NCBI RefSeq assembly: GCF_900183975.1
Contig: NZ_LT853882.1
Coordinates: forward strand, 4,085,501 to 4,149,500
Origin: Xanthomonas fragariae
GTDB taxonomy: Bacteria; Pseudomonadota; Gammaproteobacteria; Xanthomonadales; Xanthomonadaceae
DNA length: 64,000 nt
Direction of reading: 5' to 3'
Shown: positions 9,521-16,912 of the stretch, one piece after another
Position numbering within the stretch: position 1 is the first letter of the stretch
How the letters are laid out: each line of letters opens with the position of its first letter
Position numbers and translations under genes: made by a program
The notes under the pieces: model-generated
The model's database searches: none
What the model was told of the DNA's origin: nothing
What the model saw: only the letters and a program-made list of their open reading frames with translations

Positions 9521-10496
9521 CCATGCCGTAATGCTGTTCACTTAAGCGGGGCAGCCTTTCGATCCACCGGATAGCGGGGTTTCGAAATCTTCACCGTCCT
9601 TGGCCGCGCAGGCCTTGGACAGTTATTACGGAACAGGGCTGCGATGCCTGAGCGAAGCTGGGATAAGCGCCGGCCTGTGGTCGGGTCGAGGCTTGATTGG
9701 CTGCTGCACGCCGGTGTCAGCCAGTGGCGCGCAGCGCCGTTGCGCGAAAGAGCCAGCAGTAGATCAGCGCTTCAGAAGCTTTTGTCGAACAAGGTGACTG
9801 AACGGTCGGGAATCTTCTGCAAGAACGGTTCGGTCAGACGTCTCTCACTGCACGGTAGGGGCTCAGCTGGGCATCGAGCAAGACATGTGAGTGGACGTTC
9901 ATTAGCGTAACCAGTGGCAGCATGGGAAACGGCGTTCGACGGTCTGTGCCGGCGTTGCCGGAGCCAAAGTGTTCGCACAGTTTTTCGGTGTCCGGTGTCC
10001 GCAGCAACGCACCATCCACGGCAAACAGCTGTGATCCCCACTCATCACCGCGGTAGCGCGCGCAGCCCCACTGCGTCCCTATCATTGCAAACAGGGATTT
10101 AAAGGGATTTAACCGGATCAGCGACTAGCTGGGCGCGTGCCTGACTGATGCCCCTTCGGGCCAGCAGATCTTCCGAAGCCAGCACCTACGCGCAGAGATT
10201 CAGACGGTGTGCGGCGGCGTGCACCGGCTCGTCGCGGAACAATGCCACGCCCAGCACAAGCCACCTGATCACTCGGAAGACGCCGACGCCGGATGCTGGT
10301 CTGAGACGACAGTTTCAGCGCACTGCCACCCATTCCACCAGAAGGTTCTGGGGAACGGTGTTCAGGTCGGAGAAGGGGAATAGGTCGCCAAGGTCGAACA
10401 GCTGGTGTTGAAAAGACACAAAAAAATCCGATGCCAGAGATCTGGCATCGGATTTTCCGTAACTCAATTGCTTAAGTGAACAGCATGACGGCATTG
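9521..10496 (-). mobile_element. decayed IS4-family insertion sequence, internally deleted and frameshifted
   Basis: A 25-bp inverted repeat with one mismatch bounds the region: 9523-9547 against 10470-10494 (motif GCTTAAGTGAACAGCAT). Between them, on the minus strand, are broken pieces of an IS4-type transposase. These are an N-terminal stretch (SIRRRRLPSDQV, near 10290), a central DDE-1 region in one frame (QLFAVDGALLRTPDT, FGSGNAGTDRRTPFPML, near 9950-10040) and SVTLFDK then ALSRNGAARHWL near 9750 in other frames. The characteristic C-terminus RYPVDRKAAPLK ends inside the left repeat. About 976 bp remain of an element normally near 1.4 kb. It is a non-functional relic. The 150 bp between it and the tRNA hold nothing else I can assign. 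Confidence 0.75.
10423..10456. terminator. perfect 16-bp stem hairpin within the IS4 remnant
   Basis: AAAATCCGATGCCAGA (10423-10438) is followed by a 2-nt GA and its exact reverse complement ending in TTTT (10441-10456). A's at one end and T's at the other make it a potential bidirectional terminator. It lies just inside the right terminal repeat of the IS4 relic, where it could shield the transposase from outside transcription. Confidence 0.5.
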
Positions 10497-10647
10497 CCGG
10501 GCTTTTTACGCTCGCATAGTGGGAGCGTTACCGTAGGGCAGCGTGGCGACCTGATGCCACAGCAGACAACGATGCGCACAGACAGGTAAACTTTCCCGTC
10601 AGCTGGAAGGTCCGAGATGCCCCCCGCATCTCGCAACCAACCACGCC

Positions 10648-10723
10648 GGGCCTATAGCTCAACGGTTAGAGCAGAGGACTCATAATCCTTTGGTTGAAGG
10701 TTCGAATCCTTCTGGGCCCACCA
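10648..10723 (+). tRNA. tRNA with CAU anticodon (tRNA-Ile2 or elongator tRNA-Met), CCA encoded
   Basis: A complete cloverleaf is visible: acceptor stem GGGCCTA / TGGGCCC with one G-U pair, D arm AGCTC..GAGC, anticodon loop ACTCATAATC reading CAU, and T arm GAAGG-TTCGAAT-CCTTC. The discriminator A is followed by genome-encoded CCA ending at 10723. The ACTCATAATCC anticodon loop with a short D loop resembles E. coli tRNA-Ile2, whose wobble C is modified to lysidine, but elongator tRNA-Met shares the anticodon and I cannot separate them with certainty. An IS5-family element begins only 6 bp after the CCA. Confidence 0.92.
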
Positions 10724-10729
10724 ATAAAA

Positions 10730-12236
10730 AGTCGCCCCTGAAAAACCCCAACCACCCAACGACCGCAAGGCCTTGATGTCTGCACCGGCGTGCCAAAACT
10801 ACCAGTGTTCGCTACGCTGAAGGCTGGTTTCTTGCAATTTCCGCCCATGCGTACACGCCGTCCTGCTGCCGAAGACATGCCTGCCGATGAGTTGTTTCGA
10901 TCGCGGCTGGAGAACCAGATCGATCTGCGTCATCCGCTGGCGCGGCTGAGCCAACGGATGCCGTGGACGGCGTTGGAGCAAGCACTTTCATCGCGCTTGC
11001 CGGCCACCCAGGCCGGTGGCGGTCGGCCGGCATTGCCGGTGCGGCTGATTGCCGGTTTGCTCTACCTCAAACACGCCTACGACCTGTCCGATGAAGCGGT
11101 GTGCGAGCGCTGGCTGGAGAATCCGTACTGGCAGTTCTTCACCGGTGAGGTCGTGTTCCAGACGCGCTTGCCGTGCGATGCCAGCTCGCTGACGCGCTGG
11201 CGGCAGCGCCTGGGTGAGGCCGGGATGGAAGAGCTGCTGGCGCACACCATCAACGCCGCACATGCGATGCAGGCGGTGGACGCACGCGAGTTGTCGCGGG
11301 TGATCGTGGACACCACGGTGCAAGAGAAGGCGATCGCCTATCCGACCGACAGCCGTTTGCTGGAGGTGGCACGCAAGAAGCTGGTTTTAGTGGCCAAGCG
11401 GCACGGCATCGGATTGCGGCAGAGCTACGCGCGGCAAGGCCCGGCCCTGAGCCGCAAGGCAGGTCGGTATGCGCATGCGCGCCAGTTCAAGCGGATGCGG
11501 CGCATCTTGCGACGTCAACGCACAGTGCTGGGACGGCTCATGCGCGACATCCAACGCAAACTCGATCAGGTAAACACCGGCGTGCGCGAGCGCATCGCTG
11601 TCTGGCTGGAACGTGCGCAACGGCTGTACACGCAGCGTCCGAAGGACAAACAAAAACTGTACGCATTGCATGCCCCGGAAGTGGAATGCATCGGCAAGGG
11701 CAAGGCGCGTCAAGCGTACGAATTTGGCGTCAAGGTCGGCATTGCAGTCACCGCCTGCAAGGGATTGGTCGTGGGTGCGCGCAGCTTCCCGGGCAACCCG
11801 TACGACGGCGATACCTTGGCCGAGCAGCTGGAGCAGACACGCGGGTTGCTGCAGGATGTGAGCGTAGAACCGACGGTGGCGATCGTGGACCTGGGCGATC
11901 GCGGGCGCGAGGTCGATGGCGTGCAGGTCCTGCATCGCGGCAAGGCCAAGACGCTGACGCGACGGCAATGGCGCTGGATCAAGCGACGGCAGGCGGTGGA
12001 GCCGGTGATCGGACATCTGAAAGACGACTGCCGGTTGCGTCGCTGCAGGCTGAAAGGTGCCCAAGGCGATGCGCTGCACGTGCTCGGCTGCGCCGCCGGC
12101 TACAACCTGCGTTGGCTGCTGCGCTGGATCGCGTTTTTGCGTGCCTGGATGCGGGCGATGGGATGGTCATCCTTGAGCGCCGTGCCGCTGTCACCGACGG
12201 CACTTTGCGCTTAAAGGGGATTTTTCAGGGACGACT
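10730..12236 (+). mobile_element. IS5-family insertion sequence (IS1478-like), intact copy A
   Basis: A 1507-bp element bounded by inverted repeats AGTCGCCCCTGAAAAACCCC (left) and, at the right, the reverse complement of AGTCGTCCCTGAAAAATCCCC. It is flanked by a 4-bp direct repeat AAAA (extendable to TAAAAA), a target-site duplication. It carries one transposase gene on the plus strand. It separates the tRNA from a hairpin that looks like the tRNA's own terminator. The family is recognised from the transposase; the IS name is from memory. Confidence 0.9.
10790..12214 (+). CDS. IS5-family transposase (copy A)
   Basis: A 474-residue DDE transposase. Domains in order: DUF772-type N-terminal domain (about residues 38-115, ENQIDLRHPLARLSQ, AGLLYLKHAYDLSDE, ERWLENPYWQFFTGE), then the catalytic core with the first Asp in VIVDTTVQEKA (near residue 174), the second Asp in VAIVDLGDRG, and Glu in AVEPVIGHLK. 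The likely start is GTG at 10790; ATG at 10847 would still keep all domains. It differs from copy C by DRGRE in place of YRGRA beside the second catalytic Asp, a substitution shared with copy B. Whether that impairs activity cannot be seen. Confidence 0.92.
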   Translation: MPKLPVFATLKAGFLQFPPMRTRRPAAEDMPADELFRSRLENQIDLRHPLARLSQRMPWTALEQALSSRLPATQAGGGRPALPVRLIAGLLYLKHAYDLSDEAVCERWLENPYWQFFTGEVVFQTRLPCDASSLTRWRQRLGEAGMEELLAHTINAAHAMQAVDARELSRVIVDTTVQEKAIAYPTDSRLLEVARKKLVLVAKRHGIGLRQSYARQGPALSRKAGRYAHARQFKRMRRILRRQRTVLGRLMRDIQRKLDQVNTGVRERIAVWLERAQRLYTQRPKDKQKLYALHAPEVECIGKGKARQAYEFGVKVGIAVTACKGLVVGARSFPGNPYDGDTLAEQLEQTRGLLQDVSVEPTVAIVDLGDRGREVDGVQVLHRGKAKTLTRRQWRWIKRRQAVEPVIGHLKDDCRLRRCRLKGAQGDALHVLGCAAGYNLRWLLRWIAFLRAWMRAMGWSSLSAVPLSPTALCA

Positions 12237-12275
12237 AAAAACAGGCACTTGGACGCGAGTCGAAGTGCCTGTTTT
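12237..12275 (+). terminator. strong intrinsic terminator, probably that of the upstream tRNA
   Basis: AAAACAGGCACTT and AAGTGCCTGTTTT form a perfect 13-bp stem around a 12-nt loop and end in TTTT. Removing IS copy A (with one target duplication) joins this hairpin to the tRNA 3' end with only a few A's between. It therefore most likely terminated the tRNA before the IS landed between them. Confidence 0.75.
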
Positions 12276-12281
12276 GTGGGC

Positions 12282-12304
12282 TTGGGAAAATTGTTGGGAA
12301 AATT
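12282..12304 (+). repeat. short tandem direct repeat TTGGGAAAATT x2
   Basis: Two copies of TTGGGAAAATT, 12 bp apart, lie in the 74-bp unique stretch between the hairpin and IS copy B. This stretch is the only non-IS sequence left between the tRNA terminator and the prophage side; its origin is not clear. Confidence 0.4.
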
Positions 12305-13686
12305 CAGCGCCGTCGTGGAGGTTTCACGACCGGCAACTCGTGGTCGTACAAAAACGCGATGCAGCGCAGGTTGTAGCCGGCGGCGCAGCCGAGCACGTGC
12401 AGCGCATCGCCTTGGGCACCTTTCAGCCTGCAGCGACGCAACCTGCAGTCGTCTTTCAGATGTCCGATCACCGGCTCCACCGCCTGCCGTCGCTTGATCC
12501 AGCGCCATTGCCGTCGCGTCAGCGTCTTGGCCTTGCCGCGATGCAGGACCTGCACGCCATCGACCTCGCGCCCGCGATCGCCCAGGTCCACGATCGCCAC
12601 CGTCGGTTCTACGCTCACATCCTGCAGCAACCCGCGTGTCTGCTCCAGCTGCTCGGCCAAGGTATCGCCGTCGTACGGGTTGCCCGGGAAGCTGCGCGCA
12701 CCCACGACCAATCCCTTGCAGGCGGTGACTGCAATGCCGACCTTGACGCAGAATTCGTACGCTTGACGCGCCTTGCCCTTGCCGATGCATTCCACTTCCG
12801 GGGCATGCAATGCGTACAGTTTTTGTTTGTCCTTCGGACGCTGCGTGTACAGCCGTTGCGCACGTTCCAGCCAGACAGCGATGCGCTCGCGCACGCCGGT
12901 GTTTACCTGATCGAGTTTGCGTTGGATGTCGCGCACGAGCCGTCCCAGCACTGTGCGTTGACGTCGCAGCACGCGCTGCATGCGCTTGAACTGGCGCGCA
13001 TGCGCATACCGACCTGCCTTGCGGCTCAGGGCCGGGCCTTGCCGCGCGTAGCTCTGCCGCAATCCGATGCCGTGCCGCTTGGCCAGTAACACCAGCTTCT
13101 TGCGTGCCACCTCCAGCAAACGGCTGTCGGTCGGATAGGCGATCGCCTTTTCCTGCACCGTGGTGTCCACGATCACCCGCGACAACTCGCGTGCGTCCAC
13201 CGCCTGCATCGCATGTGCGGCGTTGATGGTGTGCGCCAGCAGCTCTTCCATCCCGGCCTCACCCAGGCGCTGCCGCCAGCGCGTCAGCGAGCTGGCATCG
13301 CACGGCAAGCGCGTCTGGAACACGACCTCACCGGTGAAGAACTGCCAGTACGGATTCTCCAGCCAGCGCTCGCACACCGCTTCATCGGACAGGTCGTAGG
13401 CGTGTTTGAGGTAGAGCAAACCGGCAATCAGCCGCACCGGCAATGCCGGCCGACCGCCACCGGCCTGGGTGGCCGGCAAGCGCGATGAAAGTGCTTGCTC
13501 CAACGCCGTCCACGGCATCCGTTGGCTCAGCCGCGCCAGCGGATGACGCAGATCGATCTGGTTCTCCAGCCGCGAACGAAACAACTCGTCGGCAGGCATG
13601 TCTTCGGCAGCAGGACGGCGTGTACGCATGGGCGGAAATTGCAAGAAACCAGCCTTCAGCGTAGCGAACACTGGTAGTTCTGGCAC
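12304..13686 (-). pseudogene. IS5-family transposase, copy B, C-terminus replaced
   Basis: The open frame keeps the DUF772 domain and all three catalytic acidic residues of copy A. After GCAAGYNLR it runs into unrelated sequence (CIAFLYDHELPVVKPPRRR) instead of the normal WLLRWIAFLRAW ending. With one terminal inverted repeat missing the element cannot move itself, though the protein could act on other copies. Confidence 0.8.
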
Positions 13687-13746
13687 GCCGGTGCAGACAT
13701 CAAGGCCTTGCGGTCGTTGGGTGGTTGGGGTTTTTCAGGGGCGACT
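12350..13746 (-). mobile_element. IS5-family insertion sequence copy B, truncated at its transposase 3' end
   Basis: Nearly identical to copy A but inverted. The right terminus is intact (CAGGGGCGACT ending at 13746). The left part stops matching at about 12350 (AAAAACGCGAT) after a roughly 12-bp internal deletion, so the other inverted repeat and the last ~35 codons of transposase are lost. With copy A it forms an inverted pair of about 1.4-kb arms separated by some 210 bp. It abuts the stop codon of the first prophage-side gene. No target duplication can be seen because one end is missing. Confidence 0.88.
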
Positions 13747-13748
13747 AT

Positions 13749-14051
13749 TTATGGCGATCCATTCAATGAGTGCAGCAGCATTGCAGCCAATCCGCTACTT
13801 ACTGCTAGCAGACTCATAATCAACAAAAACTTGGCGTAACTATAATTAACGAAAGGCTTTAACTTATCCAAAGACCTTAGATAAAAAAATACACAGGCAC
13901 CATAGGCGGCAACCATACAGGCATACACTGCGAATTCCTGCCAATCAATCTGGCTGGTTGACTGCCACCCAATCCATGCTAGAGCTATGGCAAAAAACAA
14001 AAACAGGAATGATCGAAGCAAAGGTATGTTGCCAGTAGGCATTGTACTCAT
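13749..14051 (-). CDS. small membrane protein, three predicted helices
   Basis: I do not recognise a family. The 100-residue product has three hydrophobic segments (about residues 12-28, 40-57 and 74-93) and a charged linker (RSLDKLKPF). Its start overlaps the stop of the upstream gene by 4 bp (ATGA), so the two form an operon. Base composition is AT-richer than the phage structural genes. A membrane partner or immunity protein for the exported upstream product is possible, but this is inference from arrangement only. Confidence 0.6.
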   Translation of the reverse strand: MSTMPTGNIPLLRSFLFLFFAIALAWIGWQSTSQIDWQEFAVYACMVAAYGACVFFYLRSLDKLKPFVNYSYAKFLLIMSLLAVSSGLAAMLLHSLNGSP

Positions 14052-14986
14052 CTTATCAGGGTCTCAATTGTGCAACGAATGCCGGACGGCGTGGAGGCGC
14101 ATGCGATTATAAAACCATTGTTGACTGGAACGCCAGGCGGCGTCGTCCAGCCCACATTTAAACCGGTTAAGTGATCAACCATTTCTCCTCCCGCCGCTAT
14201 TCCCGTCGCGGTGTTCGGGTAAACATAGTTGATCTTACCCCCGGCGCCGCCGCCTGCGTCAACGCTAGTCTCAGGGATGAAGTTTCCAGCGGCGTCACGG
14301 GCAGAACCCTTAAGGTAGGTATATGCCCTAGCCTGGTAATCCCAGCCTACCTTAAAATTGGAACCATCAGGGAACTGGATGGTATTAACTAAGTTAAACG
14401 GGGTTTTCAGAAAGGTTATTGATACGAAGTTGGTGAGGGTTGCCAGCGCCACGCGAGTTATATCTTGTGCCCAATAAAACGGGCCTAAATTATTTAGATT
14501 GAACACCAATTTAATTACAGACGTCTGGTAGACGGGTGTATTTACCATATCAAATGCCGTGGCTTGGTGTGTCGCAGCTGCTGCCATCACGAATTTGGCT
14601 TGCGCTGCATTTGCAGGGATGATGTAGTCAGTTGCGAAAACGTGTGTTATTTCGGTAGTTCCGGTTGAGTCGTAAAGATCCAGTCCGTAGCTAAAAAGTT
14701 GCGTTTCGTCGGATGTTAACGGGATAAGTTGGATTGACCCAGTGCTTGAGGGTACACGGTCCGTCTTGAAACTTGCAGGAGGGATATTTTGTCCCTGTGT
14801 GAGGTAGTGTGTCAGCCTGCGTGTAGTGAAATCCCAAAAAAAATGATGTCCATTGCCCAAGTCTCTCGCTTTGAATCTCATGGCTTGGTCAGCGCATCCG
14901 TTACATACGGTGACTGTATCATTTGCGCTGACTTTAAAGGAGAGGGCGATGAGTAGTAGAGCTGCACATCCAAGTGACTTATTCAT
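14048..14986 (-). CDS. secreted hypothetical protein with N-terminal CxxC
   Basis: A 312-residue protein with a clear signal peptide (MNKSLGCAALLLIALSFKVSA), cleaved probably after SA-N. A CNGC motif follows at the mature N-terminus (VTVCNGCADQAM), then a soluble mostly-beta body with FFWDFTTRRLTHY, and a C-terminal Cys pair (IIACASTPSGIRCTIE). The family is not recognised. It lies beyond the end of the phage D gene, where P2-like phages may carry accessory 'moron' genes, and its AT-rich codon use differs from the tail genes. Periplasmic or exported location is inferred from the signal peptide. Confidence 0.65.
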   Translation of the reverse strand: MNKSLGCAALLLIALSFKVSANDTVTVCNGCADQAMRFKARDLGNGHHFFWDFTTRRLTHYLTQGQNIPPASFKTDRVPSSTGSIQLIPLTSDETQLFSYGLDLYDSTGTTEITHVFATDYIIPANAAQAKFVMAAAATHQATAFDMVNTPVYQTSVIKLVFNLNNLGPFYWAQDITRVALATLTNFVSITFLKTPFNLVNTIQFPDGSNFKVGWDYQARAYTYLKGSARDAAGNFIPETSVDAGGGAGGKINYVYPNTATGIAAGGEMVDHLTGLNVGWTTPPGVPVNNGFIIACASTPSGIRCTIETLIR

Positions 14987-15519
14987 TATTTTTCTTTATT
15001 TCTCTAATGATTGTTTAATTGATTTTTAGTGTGCGCAGGTTCGCACTATTTAGATCGGCTTTCGCCAACCCTAGGCTAGTTGAGCTCTACCCAAAGAGCC
15101 AAAATTTTCTTATTGAAGGGATAAATGTATACTTTTTATTGATACAAAGGAGGTTGCGTAGCAAGTGGGGCATCTGCCATCATAAAGAATAAATTTATCT
15201 AAAGATGCAATTTACATTTGCGTATCTTATTTCTCTTTCTTGAGACTTGCTTCCGACCAGTCAGCAGAGGGGGCGTTGACGCGGTGCGAACAATCTGTAG
15301 CGCTTCTGGTTAGCGCTCCTGATACCCCTGCTCGCAATGATGAAGGCCAACTTCCTCCTTCTGAAATCGCATCGCAAGTAGTAATAAAAAAGCGGATGCG
15401 GGCCTGCGGGCCGATTGCAGCGATGAATCGCCGGTGGCGCGCTGCGCTGCAATAGTTGCGTTCGGGTTGATGGATAGCTCGGCCGTGGCTTAAACGGCTG
15501 TGCAAAGGGGCAACGGTGC
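14987..15519. other. AT-rich intergenic stretch beyond the D pseudogene
   Basis: P2 itself has the small zinc-finger activator gene ogr at this position. I looked on the minus strand for a Cys-rich ORF of about 60-80 codons and found none. Open frames here overlap the D remnant and are not protein-like. The 14990-15220 part is notably AT-rich and may hold the promoter of the secreted-protein operon, but no confident box was seen. Confidence 0.4.
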
Positions 15520-16505
15520 TTATGTCGCGGTCTCCAGTCAAGCGCGGTGTTGAAGCCGCTGGAGCTGTTGATCGCATGAGTAACCTTTGCAATCAGACAA
15601 GAGTGCCTGTCAATCTCAGGTTTGAAGCCGCTGACGGTGATGCGTTGCTCTGGGAACAGCTCAGCCCGTCCGATCGCTAGAGTGTAGTCGAGCTTGGCCA
15701 AGCCGCGCTTGATCCTCCCAAGCTCCGCGTGCGCATGCTGGCGTGCAGTTGCCTGGTCCGCGTAGGACTCGCGCAGACGCTTGGGCTTTTCGTCTGTTCC
15801 CACCAGCACCGATTGCCGGCGCGCTTTGCCTTTGTCCACCCAGTAAGCGCGCACACCGGTATACGCATCGCGGTCTGCGACTGCGTAGCGGTGTTGGTCG
15901 CCATCGCGCCGCGTCAGCGTGGCAGTCGGCAGCGGTTTGCCGGTTGCCGTGGTACCGGCGCCAATCGGAGTGAACATCAGCGCGCCGGCTTTCACCGTGG
16001 CGACAGCGTCAAAACGCTGCCCCAGTCGTGTCAGCAGATTCATATCACTCTCGTTGGCCTGGTCCAGATGCGGCAGCTTGGTGCGTGCCAGCGCCTCGGC
16101 GACACGTGGTGTCAGGCCATGCTCGCCTGCCAGCGTATTGAGTACGGCGCCCAGCGTGGTGTTGTGCCAGCTGCGCTCGCGCCGCGTGCGCATGTCGGCA
16201 GTGAGGTCTGCACTGCGCGCACGTACGGTGATGATGTCCGGCGCGCCGCTGTATTCCACCTCGTCTACGGTAAAGGTGCCTTTGCCGACCAGGCCTGTGG
16301 CTTTTCATCCAAGCGACACGGCCAAGCTGACGCCACGCTTGGGCAGCGCCATCTTGCCGTCGTGGTCATGGATGCGTAGATCCAGCTGATCGGCTTCGCC
16401 GCCACGGCATTCTGTCAAGGTGAGATCGAGCAGGCGAGGTGCGATACGCTCGGTGAGGTCGACACCATCGAGCACCACGCGCCACTGCGGAATCGGATAG
16501 CTCAT
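15520..16505 (-). pseudogene. D: phage late-control/tail protein D, nonsense mutation plus frameshift
   Basis: gpD is a tail-tip (gp27-like) protein of P2-type phages. The N-terminal 66 codons (VVLDGVDLTERIAPRLLDLTL) end at a TGA (16307-16305) where the sequence GGA-TGA-AAA most simply derives from a TGG Trp codon. The same frame then continues with KATGLVGKGTFTVDEVEYSG and the rest of gpD to SGFNTALD. Near 15537 a missing base shifts the frame; restoring it gives LETAT and a stop at 15520, for a normal length of 328 residues. The start overlaps the U stop. Two independent lesions make this a real pseudogene rather than a single sequencing error. Confidence 0.82.
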
Positions 16506-16900
16506 TCGGCTGCCTCCTGTACGATGTCGTCGGCGCGGCGCAAGCTGAGCTGGAATTCGATCCAGCGCGGGGTACCGTCTTCAAAAAACAGCGATGCGGT
16601 CTCGTTGACTGACAGGAGCAGGTACGGCCCGTAGACCACGCCGGCACCATCCACCAGCGGCAACGGCTCGCCATCTGCCGCCAGCTCGCGCAGCGTGTCC
16701 AGTGAGGCGCGCGTGCCGGTGAGTTCGGGCGCGATCAGGCCTGAGAGTTCGACGGTCTCATCGCCCGGACCCAGGAACTGGCTGGCCGCTCGCGCACCGA
16801 CACGCTCGCTGGTGGGGTGGCGCCAACTCATCTGCCGCTGCAGCTGCAGATACGCGGCGCTGTCGAGGGCAAACACAAACGTGCCGTAGGACATCATCAT
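16502..16900 (-). CDS. U: phage tail protein U (P2 gpU family)
   Basis: A 132-residue tail protein located between the tape-measure gene T and D, exactly as in P2. It begins with the family-typical YGTFVFALDSAAYLQLQRQMSWRHPTS region, followed by FLGPGDETVELSGLIAPELTG and a C-terminal WIEFQLSLRRADD. In P2 it is needed for tail completion. Its stop overlaps the D start by 4 bp, indicating coupling. Confidence 0.88.
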   Translation of the reverse strand: MMMSYGTFVFALDSAAYLQLQRQMSWRHPTSERVGARAASQFLGPGDETVELSGLIAPELTGTRASLDTLRELAADGEPLPLVDGAGVVYGPYLLLSVNETASLFFEDGTPRWIEFQLSLRRADDIVQEAAE

Positions 16901-16912
16901 TCGGGTGGATCC

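Noticed and set aside
10118..10411. Small ORFs around 10.1-10.4 kb on both strands as separate genes
   Set aside because: The minus-strand one is a frame fragment of the IS4 transposase relic, and the plus-strand one is its antisense shadow.
10724..13750. Prophage attachment site at the tRNA 3' end
   Set aside because: The tRNA is well placed, but I found no second copy of its 3' sequence at the far side of the prophage, and no integrase gene; IS copies occupy the expected junctions.
15227..15592. ogr-like activator gene after D
   Set aside because: The only open frame has no four-Cys zinc-finger pattern and overlaps the end of D.
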